Positions 34,559 through 43,746 of a stretch of DNA of 49,166 bases are shown here, in pieces (within the stretch, counting starts at the first letter, position 1; the number at the start of each line of letters is the position of its first letter). Location: NCBI GenBank assembly GCA_014804445.1, contig JAAUZU010000005.1, forward strand, positions 1-49,166. Direction: 5' to 3'. The stretch is from Lachnospiraceae bacterium. Lineage in GTDB: Bacteria > Bacillota > Clostridia > Lachnospirales > Lachnospiraceae. The notes below the pieces were generated by a model. That model searched no databases and was not told where the DNA came from. It worked only from the letters and a program-made list of their open reading frames with translations. The position numbers and the translations under genes are program-made.

Positions 34559-34981
34559 TTGAAAAAAATAGCAGATATGTTCAATACTTTTGTATATGTT
34601 GTCACTGCGGTTGTATTTGGCTCAGCAGTCTATATTACCATATTCTGGGGAGATTCGACGCTTGGCGTAAAGCTTTTGTGGGAGATATTGCTGGTGTCCT
34701 TCCTGTGCAGTCTGGGTACGCTGATATATCCGGAAAAGACAGTTAGTAAAAAGGTAATATGGCTGCTCAGGACTTTACATTATGTGCTGGTGAATGTGGT
34801 GGTTTTAGGCTGCGGTATATGGTTTGAATGGTTTTATGCGGACAATCTGCTGATGGTGCTGGGTATGCTGTTTTTGATTGCTGTTATTTTTGTGACGGCA
34901 TCCTTCATTTTATGGAAGCGGGCGGCGCATACAGCGGAGCTTATGAATGAGCGTCTCAAAACATATCGGGGCGAAGAATGA
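34559..34981 (+). CDS. DUF3021 family membrane protein
   Basis: This 140-residue protein has four predicted membrane segments (around VYVVTAVVFGSAVYITIFW, LLWEILLVSFLCSLGTLIY, LHYVLVNVVVLGCGIWF and LLMVLGMLFLIAVIFVTA). It starts with TTG 34559 after GGAGGG. DUF3021 proteins are usually encoded directly after a LytTR regulator, as here, and are thought to modulate it at the membrane. That role is established for the family pattern, not shown in this sequence. Confidence 0.88.
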   Translation: MKKIADMFNTFVYVVTAVVFGSAVYITIFWGDSTLGVKLLWEILLVSFLCSLGTLIYPEKTVSKKVIWLLRTLHYVLVNVVVLGCGIWFEWFYADNLLMVLGMLFLIAVIFVTASFILWKRAAHTAELMNERLKTYRGEE

Positions 34982-35093
34982 ATAATAAACATGTAATCGC
35001 TTACATTTTTAGATAAAATGCATGAAATAAAAGGAAAGTTTTGGATATAATATACAAAAGTTGGATTACGATTAAAGAAATGATATAAATTAG

Positions 35094-35122
35094 TTGATAT
35101 TTTTTTGGCAGATTGTTACAAT
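35094..35122 (+). promoter_or_regulatory. ppdK promoter
   Basis: TTGATA (35094-35099) and TACAAT (35117-35122) are separated by 17 bp, about 90 bp upstream of the ppdK start. A further TATAAT-like TATAATATA at 35046-35054 is present upstream but lacks a clear -35. Confidence 0.75.
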
Positions 35123-35211
35123 AGATGCGGATTAAGTTTGGAAATCTGTGGTGATTTCCGGCTTTCTTGTATTGTTTTATAAACCAATCTATGAAAAGGG
35201 AGACAAAACAC

Positions 35212-37842
35212 ATGAACAAATGGGTGTACAAATTCAAAGAGGGCAGCGCGGACATGAGAAACTTGCTCGGCGGCAAGGGCGCTAACCTGGCAGAGATGAC
35301 CAACTTAGGTCTTCCCATTCCGCAGGGCTTCACCGTAACCACAGAGGCTTGTACGGATTATTACAAGCAGGGTGAAGCGATTTCTGAAGAGATTCAGGAG
35401 CAGATTTTCCAGAATCTTGCAGAATTGGAAGAGCTGATGGGCAAGAAATTCGGTGATAACGAAGACCCGCTGCTGGTATCGGTTCGTTCCGGCGCAAGAG
35501 CTTCCATGCCCGGTATGATGGATACTATCTTAAACCTCGGTTTAAATGACGTTGCGGTTGAAGGCTTCGCAAAGAAGACCGGCAATCCCAGATTCGCATA
35601 CGACTCCTATCGTCGTTTCATTCAGATGTATTCCGACGTTGTAATGGAGGTTCCGAAGTCCTTTTTTGAGAAGATTATCGATGAGGTAAAGGAAGAAAAG
35701 GGCGTTACCTATGACACTGAGCTTGATGCAAATGATTTAAAGAATCTGGCAGAGAAGTTCAAAGCTGTTTATAAAGAGCAGATGAAGGGACAGGAATTCC
35801 CTCAGGATCCCAGAGAGCAGCTTATGGGCGCTGTAAAAGCAGTTTTCCGTTCATGGGACAACCCTCGTGCTATCGTTTACAGACGTATGAATGATATCCC
35901 GGGCGATTGGGGTACCGCTGTAAACGTACAGTGCATGGTATTCGGTAACAAGGGTGACACCTCAGGTACAGGTGTTGCGTTTACCCGTAACCCGTCCACC
36001 GGTGAGAAGGGTATCTTCGGTGAGTACCTGATCAATGCACAGGGTGAAGACGTTGTTGCAGGTGTTCGTACACCGCAGCCTATCAGCCAGCTTGAGAAGG
36101 ATCTGCCGGACTGCTACAAGCAGTTTATGGAACTTGCCATGAAGCTGGAGAATCATTACCGCGACATGCAGGATATGGAGTTTACCATTGAAGAGGGCAA
36201 GCTGTACTTCCTGCAGACAAGAAATGGAAAGAGAACCGCTCCTGCGGCTATCAATATTGCATGTGATTTGGTTGATGAAGGCAAAATTACACCGGAAGAG
36301 GCTGTATGCCGTATCGAGGCAAAGTCTCTTGACCAGTTGTTACATCCTACCTTCAACGCAGCAGCATTAAAGGCTGGCGAAGTAATCGGTTCTGCACTTC
36401 CTGCATCTCCGGGCGCAGCAGCAGGTAAGGTTTACTTTACCGCTGATGAAGCGAAGGCAGCAGGCAAGGGCGGCCGTGGCGAAAGAGTTATTCTGGTTCG
36501 TCTGGAGACCTCTCCTGAAGACATCGAAGGTATGCATGCATCAGAAGGCATCCTGACCGTTCGCGGTGGTATGACCTCTCATGCAGCAGTTGTTGCACGT
36601 GGTATGGGTACCTGCTGTGTATCCGGATGCGGCGATATCAAGATTGACGAAGAAGCAAAGGTATTTGAACTTGGCGGATATACTTTCCATGAAGGCGATT
36701 ACATCTCTCTGGATGGTACAACAGGTAAGATTTACAAAGGCGACATCAAGACTGAGGAAGCTTCCGTAGGCGGTAACTTCGGACGTATCATGGCATGGGC
36801 TGACCAGTTCAGAGCTCTGAAGGTACGTACCAATGCAGATACCCCTGCAGATACCTTAAATGCAGTTAAGCTCGGCGCAGAAGGCATTGGTCTCTGCCGT
36901 ACAGAGCATATGTTCTTTGGTGAGGACAGAATTCCTAAGTTCAGAAGAATGATTCTTTCCGATACTGTTGAGCAGAGAGAAGAAGCGCTGAAGGCTATCG
37001 GCGAATTCCAGAAGGCAGACTTCAAGGCTATGTACGAGGCTTTGGAGGGCAGACCGATGACAGTTCGTTATCTGGATCCGCCTCTTCATGAGTTCGTTCC
37101 TACCGAGGAAGCTGATATCAAGGCACTGGCTGACGATATGGGCCTGACGGTTGCAGAGGTTAAGGCAAAATGCGACGCACTCCATGAGTTCAACCCGATG
37201 ATGGGTCACAGAGGATGCCGCCTTGCAGTCACCTATCCTGAAATTGCAAGAATGCAGACTAGAGCCGTTATGGAAGCAGCTATTGAAGTAAAGGCTGAAA
37301 AAGGCTATGATATTGTTCCTGAAATCATGATTCCGCTTGTAGGCGAGAAGAAAGAGTTGAAGTATGTAAAGGACGTTGTTGTGGAAACCGCAAATAAGGT
37401 GAAGGAAGAGAAGAATTCCGATATCCAGTACCACATCGGTACCATGATTGAGATTCCTCGTGCAGCACTGACCGCGGACGCTATCGCAGAAGAAGCTGAG
37501 TTCTTCTCCTTCGGTACCAACGACCTGACACAGATGACCTTTGGTTTCTCCCGTGACGACGCAGGCAAGTTCTTAGATTCCTACTATCAGGCTAAGATTT
37601 ACGAGTCCGATCCGTTTGCAAGACTGGATCAGACCGGCGTTGGACAGTTGGTACAGATGGCAGCAGAAAAAGGTCGCAAGACCCGTCCTGACCTCAAGCT
37701 TGGTATCTGTGGCGAGCACGGCGGAGATCCTTCTTCCGTAGAATTCTGCCACAAGGTAGGCTTGAACTACGTATCCTGCTCACCGTTCCGTGTTCCTATC
37801 GCGAGACTGGCAGCAGCACAGGCGGCGTTGAATAACAAGTAG
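35212..37842 (+). CDS. ppdK: Pyruvate, phosphate dikinase
   Basis: PPDK interconverts pyruvate, ATP and Pi with phosphoenolpyruvate, AMP and PPi in the central carbon flow of anaerobes. The 876-residue protein has the N-terminal nucleotide-binding domain (GGKGANLAEMTNLGLPIPQGF), a central phosphohistidine domain with His457 in GGMTSHAAVVARGMG and a C-terminal PEP/pyruvate barrel with active-site Cys833 in GICGEHGGDPSS. Numbering is close to the Clostridium symbiosum enzyme (His455, Cys831). ATG 35212 follows AAAAGGGAGA; the frame from 35167 is unlikely. Codon use is markedly biased towards GGT, CGT and GTT compared with neighbours, as for a highly expressed gene. Confidence 0.97.
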   Translation: MNKWVYKFKEGSADMRNLLGGKGANLAEMTNLGLPIPQGFTVTTEACTDYYKQGEAISEEIQEQIFQNLAELEELMGKKFGDNEDPLLVSVRSGARASMPGMMDTILNLGLNDVAVEGFAKKTGNPRFAYDSYRRFIQMYSDVVMEVPKSFFEKIIDEVKEEKGVTYDTELDANDLKNLAEKFKAVYKEQMKGQEFPQDPREQLMGAVKAVFRSWDNPRAIVYRRMNDIPGDWGTAVNVQCMVFGNKGDTSGTGVAFTRNPSTGEKGIFGEYLINAQGEDVVAGVRTPQPISQLEKDLPDCYKQFMELAMKLENHYRDMQDMEFTIEEGKLYFLQTRNGKRTAPAAINIACDLVDEGKITPEEAVCRIEAKSLDQLLHPTFNAAALKAGEVIGSALPASPGAAAGKVYFTADEAKAAGKGGRGERVILVRLETSPEDIEGMHASEGILTVRGGMTSHAAVVARGMGTCCVSGCGDIKIDEEAKVFELGGYTFHEGDYISLDGTTGKIYKGDIKTEEASVGGNFGRIMAWADQFRALKVRTNADTPADTLNAVKLGAEGIGLCRTEHMFFGEDRIPKFRRMILSDTVEQREEALKAIGEFQKADFKAMYEALEGRPMTVRYLDPPLHEFVPTEEADIKALADDMGLTVAEVKAKCDALHEFNPMMGHRGCRLAVTYPEIARMQTRAVMEAAIEVKAEKGYDIVPEIMIPLVGEKKELKYVKDVVVETANKVKEEKNSDIQYHIGTMIEIPRAALTADAIAEEAEFFSFGTNDLTQMTFGFSRDDAGKFLDSYYQAKIYESDPFARLDQTGVGQLVQMAAEKGRKTRPDLKLGICGEHGGDPSSVEFCHKVGLNYVSCSPFRVPIARLAAAQAALNNK

Positions 37843-37906
37843 TTCTTTTAGAGGCTATAATAAAAAAGAATAGGGAATAGCTTGAAATCGGGGGGGTTTG
37901 AGCGTG

Positions 37907-37944
37907 GAGGAGTTCACTGGAAGACCCGGTGGACTCCTCTTTTT
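37907..37944 (+). terminator. ppdK terminator
   Basis: GAGGAGTTCACTGG pairs with CCGGTGGACTCCTC (with G:U pairs) around a short loop, followed by TTTTT. Confidence 0.85.
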
Positions 37945-38351
37945 ATGGTTTTGAAGTGAGAAAATGGGAAGTTTTAGGATGATGTTTAGAGAAAGTCTGA
38001 AGTTTGGTTAAATCGTGCATATTTTACGATTTATGAACAGGATAATATTTGCTTGCCATGGGAGCACGGCGAATAACCGGAAATTAGCGGTATTTGTGTG
38101 GCAAAGCGCGGCATTGGAGATTGTGGGAGATTACGGTTTTACAATCAGGGAGGGAAGAAAAATAGAAATGTAAAAAAGATTTTTTGTTGATTTTTTGAAT
38201 GTACATTTTTGAGGTGGTATGGTATGATATAAAGGTACTATTTTCTGTTTTATGGGAAATAAAAGAGCAGTATTGTAGTTCAGCAATGTAAGAAATTACA
38301 AGTATACATGTTGATGAATAACGCATAATATATGGAAGGAGGTAATTTGTA
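37945..38351. other. Noncoding region upstream of the FRG cassette
   Basis: After the ppdK terminator, base composition shifts to A+T-rich. I found no gene here; a minus-strand open frame of about 100 codons has no ribosome binding site and overlaps the next gene. The promoter listed at 38195 and the AAGGAGGT at 38336-38343 lie at its downstream end. Confidence 0.4.
38195..38223 (+). promoter_or_regulatory. Possible promoter of the FRG cassette
   Basis: TTGAAT (38195-38200) and TATGGT (38218-38223), 17 bp apart, lie about 130 bp upstream of the small gene. The -10 is imperfect, so this is a moderate guess. Confidence 0.35.
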
Positions 38352-38528
38352 ATGGAAGATCCGATATGTTGTCCACCACGAGTAGACACTTTTTTAGCAG
38401 TTACAAAAGTGAAACCAATAGTACCTGAAAGACCACGAAAAACAGTAAAAGAGAAACGCGAGCTGGCGTTGGAATTGGAAGCTTGTCTTGATGATGATTT
38501 GGAAATGCCAGAGGATTTTTGGGACTGA
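38352..38528 (+). CDS. 58-residue small acidic protein at the head of the FRG cassette
   Basis: This small gene has an excellent AAGGAGGT box 8 bp before ATG 38352. It encodes MEDPICCPPRVDTFLAVTKV, then a Pro/Lys/Arg-rich stretch (KPIVPERPRKTVKEKREL) and an acidic end (CLDDDLEMPEDFWD). There is no signal peptide or membrane segment. It looks like a short disordered peptide with a basic middle and acidic tail, the kind of molecule that regulates, is cleaved by, or partners a larger protein. No family is known to me. The neighbouring 1198-residue gene begins 115 bp later. Confidence 0.72.
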   Translation: MEDPICCPPRVDTFLAVTKVKPIVPERPRKTVKEKRELALELEACLDDDLEMPEDFWD

Positions 38529-38583
38529 AGTTATTGGTGCTATTATATACTATATTAAAAAGGGTATAATTTGGCATAAAAAA

Positions 38584-38626
38584 TGTCAGTTGTTTTTAAC
38601 CCTTTTTGATATGGGTAAAACTGACA
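38584..38626 (+). promoter_or_regulatory. Hairpin between the 58-residue gene and the large HExxH gene
   Basis: TGTCAGTT pairs with AACTGACA, with an inner AACCC / GGGT part, in the 115-bp gap. It ends shortly before the AAGGGGGA box of the large gene. TATAAT at 38565-38570 just upstream might be an internal -10, but no good -35 is present. It could be an attenuator or an RNA-processing site. Confidence 0.45.
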
Positions 38627-38643
38627 AAAGAAGGGGGATTTTT

Positions 38644-41600
38644 ATGATACAACCATGTGATGGAAAAAAGTACTCAACGTATATCCTTGAACTGATACGG
38701 AATAATGGCATTACGAATATTGATGTTGATGGAGGAAGTTCTGCTGAAACAAAATCGGATGGGGAGGTTCCTTTCAGCTTTCTAATGTTTGACTATTTTG
38801 ATGTTTTGTATTGTAAAGAGTTGCGTGGTGATGAGAAGAAATATCTGAATTATTTATCTATTGAAAACGCATTTGAAGATACAATTCAGCATAGTAGAAA
38901 TTATAAGGTGTCTTATAAAACACTTAGTCTATACTGCAAGTCGAATAATGAACAGTCCAAATCGGATGAGAAATTTCCAGATATATTTTCAATTATCGGT
39001 ACGGGAGAAAAGCTATCAGATACGCCTTTTTTAGGTTTAATACAAATCAGCTTATGTAAGGATAATTATATAAGAGATAGAGTGGAAGGGATTGAGATAG
39101 ATAGCTTTCTAGAGTATTGTGAAAACAGGATCATTGCAATTGCTAAAGGACATATATCCTCTAATGTTAGGCTGCAATTATTCCGTAGCTCGACTACAGG
39201 AGATTTTTGCCTTGCACTCAGAACGGACTCAATTGAAGTAATATATAATATTGCAATAGCGTTGAATGGTACTCAGAATGAGCCGAATGAACCGGTTAAA
39301 ATGCTAACTTTTACAAATGTGGGAATTGAGTGTAGATATTTTGAAGGGATAGGATATGCAACGCTAGATAAAAAATTTGTATCTTCTCATCCTGAGATAG
39401 TTATTGCATTACGTTTTTCAGCGGATAAAGCTCTGCGAAAAAGGCTGCAAGATTATCTAAAAAATAGAAGAAATATCAAAATTGAGACAATTAAAGGACT
39501 TTTTGGAAGATATGAATATCTTTTGAATATAGGATTAGATGTATTTTCGGATATATATCCTTTTTTATGTGAGCAAAAACTTGGAAAACATTCGCCAAAG
39601 ACAAAAAAAACGAAATTAGAAAATATTTTAAGACAATCATGTGTCAGGAATATTAATGAGAGAATATTGGTGGGATTAGAGACTGGAATTTCGGGGAAAA
39701 AAGACGAATCTGTAGAACTTTATAATATAGAAAATAATTTAAAGAAATTAAATAGTCAGGAAGATAAGAAGGAAGTATTTGAAAGGAATGAAGAACTATT
39801 TAAAAGAATTAAAAATTTAGAAAAAATGAAAGACATTTTTCAGGAAGAGCATTTCGCATTTCAAGATCTTATCAGAGGATTGAAGGAAATCTATAAGGCA
39901 TTTTCATCTGCAGGTATGGATAAAGAGTCCTATATTAACTGGCGTATATTTCATGAGGATATGAACATTCTTTGTGGATGTATTGAGCAGATGTTGGAAT
40001 ATTATAAGGAGTGGGAGAAAAAAGAAAATATAAGTAGATTTACCAAAAAGGAGTATCGATGTACTGTTTTAGGAGATTGGAGAAAGAACCTTCAGGCAAT
40101 TAATCGTTACACAACGTTGGTTCAGAATGTAAACTATCAGACCTATCAGGCGCCTATTTATGAAATTCAAACACAGATAGATACGGAAAAAGCAATGGTG
40201 GCTTATAGGGAGGCTATGAGGCTATATATCACAAGTGGTATTCAGATGTTGTCTGGCAGAGATGGTATAGAGATGATAATTCCTATTATATACCCTGATT
40301 TGTCAAAAGATACGGTAGAGATAGCAGCTCCTTTTAAGGTAAGAAAACCTGATGGGTTTATGCCAGCAAGGGAAATTATATGTACGGTTCCGTCTTTTGA
40401 ATATTTTGGCAGATTATATGATCTCTTGCCGTGGATTATTCATGAGACATCGCATCATTTGAAGGTTACTGAAAGAGAAGAAAGAAATCGGTTTGTAACG
40501 AAATACATATTTTCTTATGTATTTAACATGATTTTAAAAGAGCCTTTATATAAGCTGTCAAATTGCGGTTTTTATGAAAGCTTTGGCATAGTGGAAAATT
40601 ATTTGGTAGCCAGTATGTCAGAAATCGCGCAAGAAGAAATATTTGCACAGGAAGATTTCATTAAATATAATTTTGAGAGATTGATTTTGGAGACAGATAA
40701 GTGGTTTAAAAGAATGTTCCCACTTGGAGTAGGTTATAATGGCAAAGTTCATAACAGCAAGGAAGAAGACCTAAAGAAGCAGACATTCAATTTTTGGCTG
40801 GATACCTATCGGAAAGAGGAGATTTTGAATGATAGTAATTTAGAAATGATTTTGCGTACTAGAGATAAGAATATGTTGGAAGATAAGGAGCATTTGGCAG
40901 AATTATTATTAGACAAATATTATGAGAATTTATGTGAAGAATTGAAAGATGAGAAAATAAAACATAAAATATATTTGATAGATTTGTATGATTATGAGCA
41001 GTTGGAAGCAAAGTTGGTAGATTGTGCAGATGTGTCAGTTCAAAATAAAGCAGCAGTCAGAGAATATTGTTATCAGGTCATTATGCTATATCGGATTATG
41101 AAAATTAATTTGAAAGGCAAGGAAAAAAAGAATGACAGTGAAAGAATAAAAGAGTATCTGAAAAAAGTATTTGAACATTATAAAGAAAAATATATGGAAG
41201 AGATTAAAAGAAATAATATGATAACAGATACAGTTGTTATGCATATTATGAGGAGTTTGGGACTTATGAATGGTGATTTCGAATTATTTCAAAAGGAAAT
41301 GGGAGAGATTATGAGGAATGTTGATAATTCGGTAATCATGCAACATAAAGAAATAAGGCAAAAAATTTATTTGGAAGCATATGCAGATATTTTAATGGCA
41401 ACATCACTTCAATTGAGTAGTTTTGGATATTGCAGGCAAGTATTACAGACAGTTAGTGATGCTAAGATTATGGACAAGGAGTACGAATATGAGGATATTA
41501 ATTATGAACGTTGGCGTACAGTAGCGGCGGTTCTGCTTGATAAAGAAGGGGCACGGAGCCTCGATTGCGAAGAAAATGGGAAGAAAAAAGTATATGCAAA

Positions 41601-42240
41601 AACGTTGATTGAAGATGGAAAAAAATATTGTCGGTATACGTTCAGATGTATTTTGCAAAAACTTTCAAAATTAGATGAAATTAGAGAGAATAAGGAAACC
41701 CAAAAGTTGTTAAAGGAATTTTTATGGCGAATGTATATTCAGATTGAGAAGTATTTAGGGAAAAGCGAACCAGAATTAGAAGAAAAACCTTTATTACATA
41801 TTTTACTTCAGGGAGATAAAGAAATATGTAGTGAAAAATCGAAAAAAGCTTGGGAAAGGTATAAGGAAGTGACTAAGCTTTGTGATGGTGCAAAATATAA
41901 TTTTTGGCGGATAGACTGCTTCTGTAGAGGTATCGGCAATATTGTGCAGGATGAATTTATAACGGTATCCAAAGATTTGTTTGAACATATGAAGAGTATT
42001 CATGAGAAGTCTGATAGTGGCAGTATGCGAGGATGTTTTTGGGAAAAAAATTATGATTTTTTAGTAGAACCTAGGCGGGACGTAGGAGAATTTTATAATT
42101 CTCCGGAACAGGTTCATGAAAAGACACCAGCTCAAAAATTAGAAAATACTATAGACTTCATACAAAATTATTACTATTTTAATCGTTTTAGAATAATGAA
42201 TGAGTTCGTTGATTCATCTGTCGGGTCGGTAGAAGAATAG
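38644..42240 (+). CDS. Large HExxH-motif protein of the FRG cassette, 1198 residues
   Basis: The protein is cytosolic and very Lys/Glu-rich. Key feature: HETSHH at residues 600-605 in LLPWIIHETSHHLKV, matching the HExxH zinc-metallopeptidase signature. The preceding stretch IIPIIYPDLSKDTVEIAAPF looks like beta strands of a protease-like core, and two possible third ligands lie downstream (Glu in FYESFGIVENYL or MSEIAQEE). About 440-560 carries a coiled coil (KRIKNLEKMKDIFQEEHFAF). N-terminal and C-terminal thirds are unassigned. ATG 38644 follows AAGGGGGA; the frame from 38488 starts inside the 58-residue gene and is unlikely. A+T-rich codons and no close neighbour in function suggest recent transfer. 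Confidence 0.8.
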   Translation: MIQPCDGKKYSTYILELIRNNGITNIDVDGGSSAETKSDGEVPFSFLMFDYFDVLYCKELRGDEKKYLNYLSIENAFEDTIQHSRNYKVSYKTLSLYCKSNNEQSKSDEKFPDIFSIIGTGEKLSDTPFLGLIQISLCKDNYIRDRVEGIEIDSFLEYCENRIIAIAKGHISSNVRLQLFRSSTTGDFCLALRTDSIEVIYNIAIALNGTQNEPNEPVKMLTFTNVGIECRYFEGIGYATLDKKFVSSHPEIVIALRFSADKALRKRLQDYLKNRRNIKIETIKGLFGRYEYLLNIGLDVFSDIYPFLCEQKLGKHSPKTKKTKLENILRQSCVRNINERILVGLETGISGKKDESVELYNIENNLKKLNSQEDKKEVFERNEELFKRIKNLEKMKDIFQEEHFAFQDLIRGLKEIYKAFSSAGMDKESYINWRIFHEDMNILCGCIEQMLEYYKEWEKKENISRFTKKEYRCTVLGDWRKNLQAINRYTTLVQNVNYQTYQAPIYEIQTQIDTEKAMVAYREAMRLYITSGIQMLSGRDGIEMIIPIIYPDLSKDTVEIAAPFKVRKPDGFMPAREIICTVPSFEYFGRLYDLLPWIIHETSHHLKVTEREERNRFVTKYIFSYVFNMILKEPLYKLSNCGFYESFGIVENYLVASMSEIAQEEIFAQEDFIKYNFERLILETDKWFKRMFPLGVGYNGKVHNSKEEDLKKQTFNFWLDTYRKEEILNDSNLEMILRTRDKNMLEDKEHLAELLLDKYYENLCEELKDEKIKHKIYLIDLYDYEQLEAKLVDCADVSVQNKAAVREYCYQVIMLYRIMKINLKGKEKKNDSERIKEYLKKVFEHYKEKYMEEIKRNNMITDTVVMHIMRSLGLMNGDFELFQKEMGEIMRNVDNSVIMQHKEIRQKIYLEAYADILMATSLQLSSFGYCRQVLQTVSDAKIMDKEYEYEDINYERWRTVAAVLLDKEGARSLDCEENGKKKVYAKTLIEDGKKYCRYTFRCILQKLSKLDEIRENKETQKLLKEFLWRMYIQIEKYLGKSEPELEEKPLLHILLQGDKEICSEKSKKAWERYKEVTKLCDGAKYNFWRIDCFCRGIGNIVQDEFITVSKDLFEHMKSIHEKSDSGSMRGCFWEKNYDFLVEPRRDVGEFYNSPEQVHEKTPAQKLENTIDFIQNYYYFNRFRIMNEFVDSSVGSVEE

Positions 42241-42285
42241 AAAAAATTGTATATAAATGTTGACATTTTATTGGAGGTATAAAAA

Positions 42286-43398
42286 ATGGTGACAAGATAT
42301 GCTGAAAGTTTGGCAGAAATATATCAATGTCTTCATGAAATATGTAACGAGATGGATATACAGGATAGTAAAAGGCCATTATTATGGTTTCGCGGACATG
42401 CAGTTGCTTCCTATAATTTAGATCCAAGTATTTTCAGGAAAGCAGATTATCAATATAATGAAACGATGACCTACAGCAACAATCATCTAAGGGAAAATTA
42501 TCGTTTTCAAAGTTTTATGGCTAGAAATTTTGATAATATAGACTATAAAATGCCACAATATGTTATAGAATGGCAAGAAGTAATGCAACATTTTTTTACA
42601 AAAACGAGACTGATGGATTGGAGCGAATCGTTGACAGTAGCATTGGAATTTGCGTTAGAGTCTTTTATTACTCCGGTTAAGGATCGGGAAATATCTGAAC
42701 GATGTCAAGTGGCAGAACCGATTATTTGGATATTACGACCTGATATGCTAAATGAGCAAGTATATAAATCCTTTTCAGGTAATAGTGAATTGATTTATAA
42801 AGCAGTTCAACAAGAACGGACAGCCTTTTTGCAAAGTGCGAAGGAGACTCAGAAGTTTGCTGTAGAGATAATGGAAGAACTTCAAAGGGAAGAGGAAAAT
42901 GGTACATATTACGATATAAAAACGGAGAATGAGAAAAATTTGAACAGAATTATTGGATTATCAGCTTTAGAGGTTGAGAGGAATGCATATAAAGGGAAAG
43001 AGATGGAAGCGTTAAGGTGTTTTGAAATAAATCCATTTTTTTATCTATTGCTTAGATATTATTCAGACGGGGTACCAGTAAATTTCGGTAAGTTACCACC
43101 TTTGGCTGTAATACATCCCTATCATAGCCAAAGAATCAAAATACAAAAAGGAGTATTTACGGTATTCCCCTATTATATTCCAGACGAGAAGATGAATAAA
43201 GTTAAGGCACATGTAGGCGAGTATCCTTCTTTGGGAATGGAATATATGGAACAGTGTATTCCGTATTTGCAGAAAATTCGAATTGTTAATCCTGAAAGAG
43301 TAGCTGAGGAGTTGATGTTGACAGGAGCCAAAAGGGGAAATTTATATCCAGACATGCAAAACGTATCTTTGGATATGGAGAATGTGGTACAATTATAA
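42286..43398 (+). CDS. FRG-domain protein
   Basis: This 370-residue protein has an N-terminal FRG domain (PF08867): residues 32-52 LLWFRGHAVASYNLDPSIFR with Phe35-Arg36-Gly37-His38, then QHFFTKTRLMDWSESLTVAL at 101-120, matching the usual QHxGxxTRLLDWT pattern. The C-terminal half, about 150-370, is unassigned (with AVIHPYHSQRIKIQKGVFTV). FRG proteins are frequent in phages, toxin-like loci and defence islands; their activity is largely unknown. Its start is 45 bp after the HExxH gene, with GGAGG upstream, so the two should be co-transcribed. Confidence 0.85.
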   Translation: MVTRYAESLAEIYQCLHEICNEMDIQDSKRPLLWFRGHAVASYNLDPSIFRKADYQYNETMTYSNNHLRENYRFQSFMARNFDNIDYKMPQYVIEWQEVMQHFFTKTRLMDWSESLTVALEFALESFITPVKDREISERCQVAEPIIWILRPDMLNEQVYKSFSGNSELIYKAVQQERTAFLQSAKETQKFAVEIMEELQREEENGTYYDIKTENEKNLNRIIGLSALEVERNAYKGKEMEALRCFEINPFFYLLLRYYSDGVPVNFGKLPPLAVIHPYHSQRIKIQKGVFTVFPYYIPDEKMNKVKAHVGEYPSLGMEYMEQCIPYLQKIRIVNPERVAEELMLTGAKRGNLYPDMQNVSLDMENVVQL

Positions 43399-43746
43399 TT
43401 TTTCCCTCATAGTATTTTGGTATTATGACGAAAGTCAGGCGTAGTGTTTGGGGTTTATGCAATAACTCTAGCACAAAGAGGTGTCTTAGCTTTCCGGTGG
43501 ATAAAGTTGCAGAAACCTCAGAAAGCCCGTAAATATGGTATTTCTTCCACTACATAGGTCTGAAAGATACATTATTTTCTTGTGTTTTAAGTGGCATTTT
43601 TACATTTGGGAGTAGGTGAACACCTGTTCTAGGGCTTTTGCCAAAAAGTATAAACCTTTTGGCGGAAGTTGGTAGCTTCGCCAAATTGTATAAGGTTTTA
43701 CCAAATAATATATAAGCAAATTGCGCCACGGCATTTCCGCTTTTGT
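43399..43746. other. Noncoding region between the FRG gene and the GntR promoter
   Basis: No gene is supported: a minus-strand frame of 76 codons runs through repeats and lacks a ribosome binding site. The downstream half contains the repeat block at 43640-43704. The upstream half (43430-43560) shows nothing I can name; it may be remnant mobile DNA. Confidence 0.4.
43640..43704. repeat. Overlapping direct and inverted repeats upstream of the GntR gene
   Basis: GCCAAAAAGTATAA (43640), GCCAAATTGTATAA (43681) and ACCAAATAATATATAA (43700) are imperfect direct repeats. The same region folds as alternative hairpins: GCCAAAA / TTTTGGC and TTTGGCGGAAG / CTTCGCCAAA, the latter extended by AAACCTT / AAGGTTT. 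TTGGTA at 43669 and TACCAA at 43699 are also inverted. These sites 40-110 bp upstream of the promoter could bind the regulator. Confidence 0.55.

Noticed and set aside
38084..38389. Minus-strand frame of 101 codons upstream of the FRG cassette
   Set aside because: Overlaps the supported 58-residue gene and promoter and lacks a ribosome binding site.
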